Positions 1-8,500 of a stretch of 64,000 nucleotides of DNA are shown in pieces. Source of the stretch: Synechococcus sp. LA31 (GTDB lineage: Bacteria > Cyanobacteriota > Cyanobacteriia > PCC-6307 > Cyanobiaceae); NCBI RefSeq assembly GCF_018502385.1, contig NZ_CP075523.1, forward strand, positions 2,688,052 through 2,752,051, written 5' to 3'. Numbering within the stretch: the first letter of the stretch is position 1; every line of letters begins with the position of its first letter. A program made the position numbers and the translations under genes. Below the pieces are notes generated by a model. The model ran no database searches, was not told where the DNA came from, and saw nothing but the letters and a program-made list of their open reading frames with translations.

Positions 1-287
1 CAATCCCAGCGGGGCTTCTCGGGGCTTGACTTCGGGTCGAAGTATTGATGACTGGGATCAAACTGGCTTGGATCCACAATGCCAAGTTCTACCACTTCCA
101 TGAGTCCCGCGATGCCCGGTGGTTTGGCATTGGAGTGATAGAAGAATGCTCGATCTCCAATGGCCATCGAGCGCATGAAGTTGCGCGCTTGGTAGTTGCG
201 GATCCCATCCCAGAGAGTGGTGCCTTCCTTCTGAAGATGCTGAATCCCGTAGACATCGGGCTCGCTTTTCATCAGCCAGTGGGCCAT
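1..287 (-). CDS. EVE domain protein (partial, runs off window start)
   Basis: The minus strand from an ATG at 287 reads MAHWLMKSEPDVYG and stays open to base 1, so about 95 N-terminal residues are present. The opening (WLMKSEP), the LWDGIRNYQARNFMR block and the FFYHSN..PPGIAGLMEV block are characteristic of EVE-domain proteins (thymocyte nuclear protein 1 family), PUA-like folds thought to bind modified nucleic-acid bases. The C-terminal third lies outside the window. It follows murD on the same strand after a gap of 57 bases, so cotranscription is possible. Family assignment is confident; the cellular role is not known. Confidence 0.88.
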   Translation of the reverse strand, partial: MAHWLMKSEPDVYGIQHLQKEGTTLWDGIRNYQARNFMRSMAIGDRAFFYHSNAKPPGIAGLMEVVELGIVDPSQFDPSHQYFDPKSSPEKPRWD

Positions 288-344
288 CGCTACCGAGCAC
301 GTAGCGGTGAGGTTAGCGGCGCTGCAGCGCCGCTCCATGCCAGG

Positions 345-1718
345 TCAGAGGCTCTGCACCAGCTGGCGGAAATGCTCGCCGCGTGCTTCGAAATCCTGGT
401 ATTGATCAAAGCTGGCGCAGGCCGGTGAAAGGAGTACGCCCCGGCAGTGATGCTGGGCCGCGAGTTCGCTGGCAAGGGGCACCGCTTCAGTCAGCGTTTC
501 TACGCTGTGCATGGCACCGCTGTAGCCGGTGTTGTTGAGCAGCTCTTCGAAGGTGGTGCGGGCCGCACCGAACAGCACAACCGCCTTGGCCTGGCGCTCT
601 AGTTCAGCGAGCCAGCCATCGGCATCCCCTTGCTTTGCCTCGCCGCCGGCGATGACCACCAGTGGCCCTTCCAGCGCCCGGAGAGCCACTTCGGCGGCGT
701 CGTAATTGGTGGCCTTGCTGTCGTTGAACCATGACACGCCATCCCGTTCGCGGATGCGCTCGAGCCGGTGGGGAACGCCAGGGAAGGCCCGTAGCGCCGC
801 TTCCATCTGGCTGCCACTCAGGCCGGCTTCGAGCCCAACCGCCACGGCCATCAGCATGTTTTGGCGGTTGTGGGCGCCAGGCATAGCCAAGGCCGTAGCT
901 GCGAGCAAAGGGCCGTTGCTGCTGCAGATTTGATCGGCTTCGATCCAGAGCGCCGGTTCGATACCGGCGGCCTGGGCCTGCTGGCGGGAGCCGGCGGTGA
1001 TCCAGTGGCCGTGATCCCAACTGGTGGCACGGCTGCGCAGATCTGGATCATCGCCATTGAGGATCCGCACCTCCGAGCGCTCCAGCAAGCTGCGCTTGAT
1101 GGCTCTGTAGTTGTCGAGGCTGCCATGGCGCTCGAGATGGTCGGGGGTGAGGGTTGTCCACACACCAATCCGTGGAGCCAGCCGCGGTGCCGATTCGATC
1201 TGATAGCTGCTCAACTCCACCACCAGCCAGTTGGGAGCGGTGGCATTGGCCCGTTCCAGAGCGAGCTCTGCGGCGGAGTAGCCCACGTTGCCGCACATCG
1301 GTGCATCAAGGCCGGCGGCCTGAAGTAGGTGCGCCACCAGATGGGTCACGGTGGTTTTGCCGTTGGTGCCGGTGATGCCGATCCAGGGAATCCCGGCAGT
1401 GGCCTCCCAGGCGGTGGTGATTTCGCCGTCGGTGTGGATGCCCTGTTGGCGCAGGCTCAGCAGGGCGGGGTGATCCCAGCGGATGCCGGGGCTCACGATC
1501 ACCCGAAGGGGTCGTTCGGGCAAGGCGGTGAAACTGGCCGGATCGAGCGGGGTGTTCAGCTGCACGCTGATGCCCTCGCGGCGCAAGCTTTCCGCACGTT
1601 CCTTCAGCACGGGTTGATCGCCGCTGTCGAGCACAAGCACCCGCTCACCTCCCTGGTGCAGCAGTCGTGCAGCGCCTATTCCCGAGCGGCCAAGTCCCAG
1701 CACCACCTGCAGAGTCAT
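345..1718 (-). CDS. murD: UDP-N-acetylmuramoyl-L-alanine--D-glutamate ligase MurD
   Basis: This 457-residue cytoplasmic enzyme adds D-glutamate to UDP-MurNAc-L-alanine in peptidoglycan precursor synthesis. The sequence starts with a Rossmann-like UDP-binding segment (VVLGLGRSGIGAARLL), carries the Mur-ligase ATP loop GTNGKTT near residue 117, and has the central-domain motifs TLTPDHLERHG and HNRQNMLMA and the C-terminal FNDSKATN block. Length matches the family. The ATG at 1718 is followed directly by MTLQVVLGLGRSG, which fits known N-termini. The tRNA-Val gene lies just upstream on the same strand. Confidence 0.97.
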   Translation of the reverse strand: MTLQVVLGLGRSGIGAARLLHQGGERVLVLDSGDQPVLKERAESLRREGISVQLNTPLDPASFTALPERPLRVIVSPGIRWDHPALLSLRQQGIHTDGEITTAWEATAGIPWIGITGTNGKTTVTHLVAHLLQAAGLDAPMCGNVGYSAAELALERANATAPNWLVVELSSYQIESAPRLAPRIGVWTTLTPDHLERHGSLDNYRAIKRSLLERSEVRILNGDDPDLRSRATSWDHGHWITAGSRQQAQAAGIEPALWIEADQICSSNGPLLAATALAMPGAHNRQNMLMAVAVGLEAGLSGSQMEAALRAFPGVPHRLERIRERDGVSWFNDSKATNYDAAEVALRALEGPLVVIAGGEAKQGDADGWLAELERQAKAVVLFGAARTTFEELLNNTGYSGAMHSVETLTEAVPLASELAAQHHCRGVLLSPACASFDQYQDFEARGEHFRQLVQSL

Positions 1719-1749
1719 GGGTGGATGAAAGGCTTCAGCCTTAAGCAGA

Positions 1750-1821
1750 TGGGCGATACTGGAATCGAACCAGTGACTCCTACCGTGTCAAGGTAGTGCT
1801 CTACCTCTGAGCTAATCGCCC
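1750..1821 (-). tRNA. tRNA-Val(GAC)
   Basis: The minus strand folds into a 72-base cloverleaf. The acceptor GGGCGAT (1821-1815) pairs with ATCGCCC (1757-1751), with A at 1750 as discriminator. The D arm contains TAGCTCAGAGGTAGAGC, the anticodon stem CTACC/GGTAG encloses the loop TTGACAC with anticodon GAC, and the T arm has GGTTCGATTCC. CCA is not encoded. Confidence 0.97.
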
Positions 1822-1863
1822 TCAGAGTGCCTTCCGGCCCAAGGAACTTAGCAGCCGGTTCCT

Positions 1864-2655
1864 TCAACGACGCTGCATCACGAGTCGCCACCGATCGCGT
1901 TTGGTGGGCTGTATCTCCAGGATTTCGAGCTCCCCACGCCCATCGAGGCGCACGCGATCGCCGCAGCACAATTCTCGGCTGGGTGAGGTGATCACCTGCC
2001 AGTTCACGCGCACGGCACCGCTTCGGATCAGGTCACTCATCCGGCTACGCGACATCCCCATCCCCGCGGAGGCCACCGCGTCGAGACGAAGCGAGGCCTC
2101 CACGCTGTTGAGTTGCCGTGGCGCGCGGGTGGCGGGCCACTGGAGCTGCTCGAGGGGAACGACCTGCAGCACCACCTGCACGCTGCGCACCTGTGCCTCC
2201 GTGCCCTCGCAGCGCGCCGCTGCCTCCTCGCTGATGACAGCTTGGGCGCCGCGGTCGCCTCGCATCCAGATATCGCCGAGCTCGCCTGGTGCAAGGCCCG
2301 CCTCCAGAAGCCCTTGGCGCACATCGACCGGCTCAGCTGGGTCGAAGAGAAAGTTGCCGCTCACCATCAAGCCGTTGAGGGCGGCCGCTGGTGTTGGGGT
2401 GTCCCGCTCGTCTGCCAGTTCCGCCCGGCGCAGCAGCAGTCGGCGGCGCTCAGCCTGGGGCCAGCCCCCGTCGCTGAGTACCTGGACCTCGCTCAGCGCG
2501 CCCAGCCGTTGTTGGGCGTCCTCCTGCAGTTCTGCTTCCACGAACCCGCTCCAGCAGGGTTCCCAGGTGCGAAGGGCCTGCTCCGCTAGCTCGATCAGTG
2601 CCGCCAGCTCATTGGGTTGTCGGCTGCCCTTGAGCAGTTCATCGCGCGGCAGCAT
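1864..2655 (-). CDS. S4 RNA-binding domain protein (photosystem II S4 / YlmH-like)
   Basis: The product has 263 residues. Residues about 190-257 form an S4 RNA-binding domain (LRLDAVASAGMGMSRSRMSDLI, then SGAVRVNW and the GDRVRLDGRGEL turn). The N-terminal two thirds match the layout of the cyanobacterial and plastid family annotated as photosystem II S4 domain protein, related to bacterial YlmH. The family is thought to bind RNA; a direct photosystem II role is by association only. It sits between tRNA-Val and a membrane-protein gene, ending 42 bases before the tRNA on the same strand. Confidence 0.85.
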   Translation of the reverse strand: MLPRDELLKGSRQPNELAALIELAEQALRTWEPCWSGFVEAELQEDAQQRLGALSEVQVLSDGGWPQAERRRLLLRRAELADERDTPTPAAALNGLMVSGNFLFDPAEPVDVRQGLLEAGLAPGELGDIWMRGDRGAQAVISEEAAARCEGTEAQVRSVQVVLQVVPLEQLQWPATRAPRQLNSVEASLRLDAVASAGMGMSRSRMSDLIRSGAVRVNWQVITSPSRELCCGDRVRLDGRGELEILEIQPTKRDRWRLVMQRR

Positions 2656-2664
2656 CGCGGGGCC

Positions 2665-3168
2665 TCAATTGTCGTTAAGCCGCACGACGGCTTTGGGCTT
2701 GGCCTCTTGCAGACGGGTCCAGGGCATCTCGAAGCCGTTGGGCATCTCCACCAGCAGCAGCCAGTTGCCTTCCTCGAGGCGATTGCGCAGGGCACGCACC
2801 CGATCGTCGGCTTCGGAGCTCACGCTGGCCGCGGCCGCAAAACTTCCCATCCAGCCCGATCCCAGCCCCAGCAGGCCGCCGATCAGATGGGAGCCCAGTT
2901 CGCCGGCGAAAGCAAAGGTGTCGAGATCCGTGATGAAGGTGAAGGTGAGCCCGGCGAAGAAACCAAAGGGGATCAGCCATGTGGCCATGCTCCGCTGACG
3001 CAGCTTCCGCGTGAGGGCCGGGTTGAGCTCCTCGACCTCAGTGATCGGGGTCTCGCCCTTGCCGATCGCCACCAGCCTCTGTGGCGCGGGGCTGAGCTCT
3101 CCGAGCTGATCCTTGAGCTGCAGCAGGCGTTTGCGCTCCGCGATCACCACCACCACGCTGCTGCCCAC
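2665..3168 (-). CDS. conserved cyanobacterial membrane protein, function unknown
   Basis: This 167-residue protein has a charged N-terminus (IAERKRLLQLKDQL), a hydrophobic block at about residues 60-112 that could form two membrane spans (WLIPFGFFAGLTFTF and a Gly-rich LIGGLLGLGSGW), and a cytosolic-looking C-terminus. No catalytic motif is visible. It lies 9 bases upstream of the S4-domain gene on the same strand and probably shares its transcript. I recognise the type as a lineage-conserved hypothetical but cannot name a function. Confidence 0.75.
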   Translation of the reverse strand: MGSSVVVVIAERKRLLQLKDQLGELSPAPQRLVAIGKGETPITEVEELNPALTRKLRQRSMATWLIPFGFFAGLTFTFITDLDTFAFAGELGSHLIGGLLGLGSGWMGSFAAAASVSSEADDRVRALRNRLEEGNWLLLVEMPNGFEMPWTRLQEAKPKAVVRLNDN

Positions 3169-3277
3169 GAAGCTTCCGCCCTGAGTTCGCTTGATTCTCC
3201 CCTGAGCCGGCCACGGCGGAGGGGTTCGTGCCCCCCCTCTCTACACTTCACCTCCGGCCGCCCCACCCCGCCGGGTC

Positions 3278-4864
3278 ATGACGAAGGTTCTGGTTTCCGA
3301 TCCCATTGACCAGACAGGGATCGACATCCTGTCTCAGGTGGCGCAAGTGGATGTGCGCACGGGCCTTTCGCCCGAGCAGCTCAAAGAGATCATCGGCGAG
3401 TACGACGGTTTGATGATTCGCTCCGGCACCACCGTGACGGCCGAGATCATCGAAGCCGCGGGCAAGCTGCGGATCATCGGCCGCGCCGGCGTGGGCGTCG
3501 ACAACGTCGACGTGCCTGCAGCCACCAAGCGTGGCGTGATGGTGGTGAACTCACCGGAAGGCAACACCATCGCCGCGGCTGAGCACGCCCTGGCGCTGAT
3601 GCTGTCGCTCTCGCGCCATGTGCCTCACGCCCACGTGAGCACCATGGCCGGCGGCTGGGATCGCAAGAAATACGTGGGCAATGAGCTCTACAAAAAGAAG
3701 CTCGGCGTGGTGGGTCTGGGCAAGATCGGCTCCCATGTGGCCCGCGTGGCCAAGGCCATGGGCATGGAGTTATTGGCCTATGACCCGTTTGTGTCGCCCG
3801 AGCGTGCGCAGCAGTTGCAGGTGAAGCTGCTGCCTCTGGCGGAGCTGTTCGCCGAGGCCGACTATGTGAGCTTGCACCTGCCCCGCACGCCTGACACCGA
3901 AAACTTGGTCAATGCTGAGCTGCTGCGCACGATGAAACCCACAGCTCGCATCGTGAATTGCGCGCGTGGCGGGATCATCGCCGAAGCCGACATTGCCGAG
4001 GCGGTGGACAAGGGCGTGATCGCCGGTGCCGCTCTCGATGTGTATGCCAAGGAACCCCTTGAGGCCGACTCACCTCTGCGCAGCGTGGGCGAACGGCTGA
4101 TCCTCACGCCGCACCTGGGTGCATCCACGGCAGAGGCTCAGGAAAATGTGGCCATCGATGTGGCCGAGCAGATCCGTGATGTGCTGCTGGGCCTGCCGGC
4201 CCGCAGCGCCGTGAACATTCCCGGCCTCAACGCCGAGGTGATGGAGCAGCTCAAGCCCCATCTGCAGCTGGCGGAAACCCTGGGTCAGCTGCTCAGCCAG
4301 CTCGCCGGCGGTCAGATCAGTGAGCTGGAGGTGCGGCTGCAGGGCGAATTCGCCAGCCATCCCGCTCAGCCTCTGGTGATCGCAGCCCTCAAGGGCCTCC
4401 TGTCCACCGCCCTGGGCGACTCGATCAACTACGTGAACGCGGGCTTGGAAGCCAAAGAGCGCGGCATCCATGTTCTTGAAGTGAAAGACGATGCCGCCCG
4501 CGATTTCGCCGGTGGTTCTCTGCAGCTCAGCTCCAAAGGCGCCAACGGCCATCACACCGTGACCGGAGCGGTGTTCGCTGATGGCGAACTGCGCATCACC
4601 ACGATCGATGAGTTCCCGGTGAACGTGGCTCCCAGCCGCCACATGCTGTTCACCCGCCACCGGGACATGCCGGGCATCATCGGCAACTTGGGCTCGGTGC
4701 TCGGTGAACACAACGTGAATATCGCCTCGATGCAGGTGGGCCGGCGCATCGTGCGTGGTGATGCGGTGATGGTGCTCAGCCTCGACGATCCTCTGCCCCC
4801 TGATCTGCTGGCTTCGGTTCACGCCATCAATGGCATCCAGGAAGCCCATCCGGTGACCCTCTGA
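3278..4864 (+). CDS. serA: D-3-phosphoglycerate dehydrogenase SerA
   Basis: This 528-residue enzyme oxidises 3-phosphoglycerate to 3-phosphohydroxypyruvate with NAD, the first step of phosphorylated serine synthesis. It shows the substrate-binding [11 protein letters not shown] region, the NAD-binding loop [20 protein letters not shown] near residue 145, the INCARGG-like [11 protein letters not shown] block with catalytic Arg, Glu ([11 protein letters not shown]) and His (TPHLGAST), then an intervening domain and a C-terminal ACT domain (residues about 453-528, [25 protein letters not shown]). The length fits the long ACT-containing class. prmA follows after 19 bases on the same strand. Confidence 0.97.
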   Translation: MTKVLVSDPIDQTGIDILSQVAQVDVRTGLSPEQLKEIIGEYDGLMIRSGTTVTAEIIEAAGKLRIIGRAGVGVDNVDVPAATKRGVMVVNSPEGNTIAAAEHALALMLSLSRHVPHAHVSTMAGGWDRKKYVGNELYKKKLGVVGLGKIGSHVARVAKAMGMELLAYDPFVSPERAQQLQVKLLPLAELFAEADYVSLHLPRTPDTENLVNAELLRTMKPTARIVNCARGGIIAEADIAEAVDKGVIAGAALDVYAKEPLEADSPLRSVGERLILTPHLGASTAEAQENVAIDVAEQIRDVLLGLPARSAVNIPGLNAEVMEQLKPHLQLAETLGQLLSQLAGGQISELEVRLQGEFASHPAQPLVIAALKGLLSTALGDSINYVNAGLEAKERGIHVLEVKDDAARDFAGGSLQLSSKGANGHHTVTGAVFADGELRITTIDEFPVNVAPSRHMLFTRHRDMPGIIGNLGSVLGEHNVNIASMQVGRRIVRGDAVMVLSLDDPLPPDLLASVHAINGIQEAHPVTL

Positions 4865-4883
4865 GCGGGGAGGCAAGAGCCCG

Positions 4884-5807
4884 ATGACGCTCTCCTGGTG
4901 GCGGCTTGAGCTGCCTGCTCTGCCGGAGCTTGAGGAATCGCTCGTGTGGAAGCTCAACGCCCTCGGGATCCCTCGGGTGGCGCTGCGCCATCGGCCGGAA
5001 GCCCCCGATCAACGGCAGCTGGTGGCCTGGCTGCCTGAGGCCGACTGGCCGGAGCCTGAGCGCCGGCAGCTGGAGCACGCCTTGGCGCCGTTGGCCGATA
5101 CCTTCGGCCTCACCCTGCCACCGCTGACCTGGGAGCTGCAGGACGACGAAGACTGGAGCCTCAGCTGGAAGCAGCACTGGCAGGCCGATCCTGTGGGTCA
5201 GCGCCTCTTGATCCTGCCGGCTTGGCTTGACCTGCCGCCTGAGCATGCGGATCGGTTGGTGATCCGCATGGATCCGGGCAGTGCCTTTGGCACTGGCAGC
5301 CATCCCACCACCCGCCTCTGCCTGGAAGCGCTTGAGCAGCTGGCCAACCAGCGCGGCAGCTCGGAGGCGCCTGATCTGGGCTCAATCCGGGTGGCCGATC
5401 TGGGCTGCGGCAGCGGCATCCTCGGCATTGCTGCACTGCTCCAGGGTGCCAGCAGCGTGGCTGCCGCTGACACCGATTCCCTGGCGGTGCGCGCCACCCG
5501 CGACAACGCCTTGGTGAGCGGTTTCGCAGATCGCTTCACTGTGGAGCTCGGTTCTGTGGAACGGCTGGCTGAGCAGCTTGAGGGCAGGCCCGCCGATCTA
5601 TTGCTCTGCAACATCTTGGCTCCTGTGATCGAAGCCCTTTGCCCGGCCTTCCACACCGTGTTGGCACCGGATGGCCTTGGGCTGCTCAGCGGCCTGCTGG
5701 TGGAGCAGGCGCCGCGGTTGCAGCAGGCTCTGGCCGAGGAGGGCTGGCAGGCCGAGCTCAGCGCCCAGCAAAGCCAGTGGGGATTGATGACGATCCGGCG
5801 CCTCTGA
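4884..5807 (+). CDS. prmA: ribosomal protein L11 methyltransferase PrmA
   Basis: The 307-residue product is a SAM-dependent methyltransferase that modifies ribosomal protein L11. The N-terminal substrate-recognition domain ends near WSLSWKQHWQ, followed by the PrmA signature MDPGSAFGTGSHPTT, motif I VADLGCGSGILGIAAL, and the NPPY-type motif here as LLCNILAPVIEAL. It follows serA closely, so both may be cotranscribed. A weak hairpin lies just after the stop. Confidence 0.95.
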   Translation: MTLSWWRLELPALPELEESLVWKLNALGIPRVALRHRPEAPDQRQLVAWLPEADWPEPERRQLEHALAPLADTFGLTLPPLTWELQDDEDWSLSWKQHWQADPVGQRLLILPAWLDLPPEHADRLVIRMDPGSAFGTGSHPTTRLCLEALEQLANQRGSSEAPDLGSIRVADLGCGSGILGIAALLQGASSVAAADTDSLAVRATRDNALVSGFADRFTVELGSVERLAEQLEGRPADLLLCNILAPVIEALCPAFHTVLAPDGLGLLSGLLVEQAPRLQQALAEEGWQAELSAQQSQWGLMTIRRL

Positions 5808-5823
5808 TCTGCTGTTGTTGCAT

Positions 5824-5845
5824 AAGGCACGCTGATCTGTGCCTT
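5824..5845 (+). terminator. weak hairpin after prmA
   Basis: AAGGCAC (5824-5830) pairs perfectly with GTGCCTT (5839-5845) around an 8-base loop, 16 bases after the prmA stop. It is followed by GCGTTCTGATT rather than a clean T run, so terminator function is possible but weak. Confidence 0.35.
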
Positions 5846-5972
5846 GCGTTCTGATTGGGCTTCGCGGCCAGAAGGCCTCAGAACCCCAGAACCACGCCTC
5901 GGAGGATGTAGGAAGGGTCCGTCCTACGGGCCCGGGAACTTTCCCAGGAGCCTGTGAGCCCCAATCCCTTCC

Positions 5973-6272
5973 ATGGCTTCCTACAAGGTCACCCTCATCA
6001 GCGAGGCAGAGGGCCTCAACAAGACCATCGAGGTTCCTGACGACCAGTACATCCTCGACGCCGCTGAAGAGCAGGGCATCGACCTCCCCTACTCCTGCCG
6101 TGCAGGTGCCTGCAGCACTTGCGCCGGCAAGATCACCGCTGGCACCGTTGACCAGTCCGACCAGAGCTTCCTCGACGACGACCAGATCGAAGCTGGCTTC
6201 GTTCTCACCTGTGTGGCTTACCCCACCAGCGACTGCACCATCAAGACCCACGCCGAAGAAGAGCTCTATTGA
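5973..6272 (+). CDS. petF: plant-type [2Fe-2S] ferredoxin
   Basis: This 99-residue acidic protein carries photosynthetic electrons from photosystem I to ferredoxin-NADP reductase and other acceptors. The four cluster cysteines are at residues 42, 47, 50 and 80 in the classic CRAGACSTC...VLTC arrangement. Length and the MASYKVTLI start match soluble ferredoxin I. It is a single-gene unit: a 165-base leader precedes it and a strong terminator follows. Confidence 0.97.
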   Translation: MASYKVTLISEAEGLNKTIEVPDDQYILDAAEEQGIDLPYSCRAGACSTCAGKITAGTVDQSDQSFLDDDQIEAGFVLTCVAYPTSDCTIKTHAEEELY

Positions 6273-6322
6273 GCTCCTGCTCGGGGCGTGCCTGTTCACG
6301 TCCCGGCAGTTTGATCTCCCCA

Positions 6323-6346
6323 ACCACCCTTCGGGGTGGTTTTTTT
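6323..6346 (+). terminator. rho-independent terminator of petF
   Basis: ACCACCC (6323-6329), the tetraloop TTCG and GGGTGGT (6334-6340) form a perfect 7-bp stem followed by six T. It lies 51 bases after the ferredoxin stop. Confidence 0.92.
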
Positions 6347-6380
6347 GTTTGCATCCAATCCCCCTCGCTTCGCTCTCGCC

Positions 6381-6791
6381 GTGCCCGCCGCCTCCGCCTC
6401 GGCATCCACGCCTCCTCAGGTGGCTGAGCTCTACGCCCACGGCACGGAGCACACCAGCCCTGGCGGGCAATACAGCTTCCGGGTGTTGGGCCCCTGCTGC
6501 CGCTTGTTTGATCGCGAGGAGCTGCCCTGGCCCTGCTGCCGCATCGCTTGGCGCAGCAAGGAGCCCAGCTGGCGACGGGTAGGGCGGCGTTTCGTGGCCG
6601 ATCTTGCTGCCCGCCGCTGCCCCTCCTATGCGGTGGAGCTGCTCCAGCCTGGCTCACGCCCCACGGTCACCGTGCTGACCTTGTTCTCATTGCGGCTGAG
6701 CGGGCCGCTGCAGGAGTGGTGGTACAGCAAGCAGCCCACCTCCTTTGAGCCGGAGAACTGTGCCCCGCCGCGTCCGCAGCTCCGCGGCTGA
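6381..6791 (+). CDS. conserved hypothetical protein
   Basis: The 136-residue product opens at a GTG (6381). The longer in-frame ATG at 6336 lies inside the petF terminator, so it is unlikely to be the start. The protein is compact and rich in Arg, Trp and Cys (LGPCCRLFDREELPWPCCRIAW) with a later stretch PTVTVLTLFSLRLSGPLQEWWYS. No signal peptide, membrane span or known catalytic motif is visible. It converges on psbV, separated by a minus-strand terminator. Function unknown; the coding call rests on the open frame and its fit between flanking signals. Confidence 0.65.
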   Translation: MPAASASASTPPQVAELYAHGTEHTSPGGQYSFRVLGPCCRLFDREELPWPCCRIAWRSKEPSWRRVGRRFVADLAARRCPSYAVELLQPGSRPTVTVLTLFSLRLSGPLQEWWYSKQPTSFEPENCAPPRPQLRG

Positions 6792-6796
6792 GGCAC

Positions 6797-6825
6797 AAAA
6801 AAAGACCCTGCCACGGGCAGGGTCT
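6797..6825 (-). terminator. rho-independent terminator of psbV
   Basis: On the minus strand AGACCCTGCC (6825-6816) pairs with GGCAGGGTCT (6812-6803) around a 3-base loop and is followed by a run of seven T (6803-6797). It lies 19 bases after the psbV stop. Confidence 0.93.
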
Positions 6826-6843
6826 AGGTCGTTGGAGTGAAGA

Positions 6844-7353
6844 TCAGAAGTAGATCTTGCCGCCGCCCCACTGCTGGCCCTGCACTTTGGGGGCCACCAG
6901 GATGAAGCCGGCCATCAGGCGAAGGTCTTCATCGTTGAGATCGCGCATCTTCACGAACACGTCGCTACTGCGGATGCTGGGGTGCACGTCGGCAATGCTG
7001 TATTCACCGTCGTAGCTGGTGGGATCCTTCATGTAGTCCACCAGGGAGTCCACGTTGTCGCGGGAGGGGGTGGCCAGGGCCAGGGTCTCGGGATCGAGGC
7101 CTACGTTCTGGTTGGTCTTGGTGATGCCGCCGGCGTGGCATTCGCCGCAGCTGCTGTTGAAGATCTTGCGGCCTGCTTTGATCTCCTGCTCGCTGAAGGT
7201 CACCATGGCGCCATCAGGATTCTCAGGCACAGTGAGCTGTTCAGCAGTCCACGGAGCAGCCTGGGCAGGGCCGGCAAGACCCACCAGCAGAGCCAGGGGT
7301 AGAACCAGCACCCGGGCCAGGGTCCGGAGGGCAAAGGAGAAAGAAGAGGCCAT
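6844..7353 (-). CDS. psbV: photosystem II cytochrome c-550 PsbV
   Basis: This is the extrinsic lumenal photosystem II cytochrome that stabilises the oxygen-evolving complex. From the ATG at 7353 the precursor has 169 residues, with a signal peptide ending AQA after residue 32. The haem motif CGECH is at 69-73 and a second histidine is at 124. After cleavage these become His41 and His92, the known bis-histidine ligand positions of PsbV, which supports both the start and the cleavage site. The C-terminus WGGGKIYF is diagnostic. A longer frame begins five codons upstream at 7368. A strong terminator follows. Confidence 0.96.
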   Translation of the reverse strand: MASSFSFALRTLARVLVLPLALLVGLAGPAQAAPWTAEQLTVPENPDGAMVTFSEQEIKAGRKIFNSSCGECHAGGITKTNQNVGLDPETLALATPSRDNVDSLVDYMKDPTSYDGEYSIADVHPSIRSSDVFVKMRDLNDEDLRLMAGFILVAPKVQGQQWGGGKIYF

Positions 7354-7460
7354 TGAAAAAGCCGGCAAGGTGGCGGTGCAAACCGCGCCAGAGCCCTTGT
7401 ATCACGGCCAATGGGCCTCCTGGTTGCCTAGGCCGCTGCCACTCACGAACTGTTGCAGCC

Positions 7461-8411
7461 TCAGCTCTCCTCCGCAGCAATCTCAACGGTGAGGAAGTCT
7501 TTGGCGAGCTCGGTGTTGGGGAAGATCGAACGGGCCTCGTTGAGGAGGTCGTCGGGAGTGACCGGATTGCCCGGCACGTAGCGGGGGCTCAGATGGGTGA
7601 GCATCAGCTGCCTGACGCCGGCCGCCAGGGCCGTCTGGGCTGCCATGGTGCTGGTGGAGTGCTGCTTCGCAAAGGCCATCTCCGCTTCGGCGTGCGAGAA
7701 GGTGCTCTCGTGGATCAGAAGGTCAGCTCCCCGAGCGAGCTCCACCGCCGCTTCGCTGAATACCGTGTCGGTGCAATACACAAGGCTGCAGCCAGGCCGC
7801 TCTGGGCCGCACAGGCTGGCGCCATTGATGATCCGTCCATCGTCGAGCACGACCTCGCGTCCGGCCTTGAGTTCGGCGTAGATCGGGCCAGGTGGAATCC
7901 CAATCGCCCGGGCCTGTTCCACATCGAAGCGTCCGGCTCGGGGTTTTTGGTCTACGCGGTAGGCGTAGGCGGGCACCCGGTGGATCAGCTTGGTGCAACG
8001 CACCGTGATGTCGTCGTCATCCAGCAAGAGCGCGCCACTGCTGGCCGCCTCCTTCACCCGATGGCTGCGCAGGGGATAGCCGATCCTGGTGGAGGAGGTG
8101 CGCAGCACGCCTTCCAGGTAATCGCGCAGAGGGTCGGGGCCGTAGAGGTCGATACCGCTGCAGGTGCCCGCCAACCCCAGGCTGGCCAGCAGCCCCGGCA
8201 GACCGAACACGTGATCTCCATGCATGTGAGTCACGAAGATCCGCCGGAGCTGGCTTACCCGCAGCTCGCTGCGCAGGAACTGGTGCTGGGTGCCTTCCCC
8301 GCAGTCGAACAGCCAGAGCTCGGCCCGTTGCGGCAGGCGCAGGGCCACGGCCGATACGTTGCGGCCGCGGGTGGGGACGCCGGAACTGGTGCCGAGGAAG
8401 GTGACCTGCAC
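7461..8411 (-). CDS. rnz: ribonuclease Z
   Basis: This metallo-beta-lactamase-fold endonuclease trims the 3' end of tRNA precursors, which matters here because neither tRNA in the window encodes CCA. The product has the zinc motif THMHGDH, an N-terminal [14 protein letters not shown] strand, CDTVFSEA and the C-terminal HLSPRY. I place the start at GTG 8411 (316 residues, the usual length) because MQVTFLGT is the normal family N-terminus; the frame stays open to an ATG at 8492. It is divergent from the SpoIID-like gene. Confidence 0.94.
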   Translation of the reverse strand: MQVTFLGTSSGVPTRGRNVSAVALRLPQRAELWLFDCGEGTQHQFLRSELRVSQLRRIFVTHMHGDHVFGLPGLLASLGLAGTCSGIDLYGPDPLRDYLEGVLRTSSTRIGYPLRSHRVKEAASSGALLLDDDDITVRCTKLIHRVPAYAYRVDQKPRAGRFDVEQARAIGIPPGPIYAELKAGREVVLDDGRIINGASLCGPERPGCSLVYCTDTVFSEAAVELARGADLLIHESTFSHAEAEMAFAKQHSTSTMAAQTALAAGVRQLMLTHLSPRYVPGNPVTPDDLLNEARSIFPNTELAKDFLTVEIAAEES

Positions 8412-8500
8412 GGCCGGCCGGAGGCTCCCCGGTGTGACTGATCTGATCGTGCCATGGCGCCGCCAGGAGGCACTGGCAGGCTGAGCGCTCACTCGTCACA

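Noticed and set aside
1901..2998. A 365-codon plus-strand frame
   Set aside because: It is antisense to the S4-domain and membrane-protein genes and is dominated by Ser and Arg, a shadow signature.
6336..6380. ATG 6336 as the start of the hypothetical gene after petF
   Set aside because: The first codons would lie in the petF terminator hairpin and its T run; GTG 6381 is preferred.
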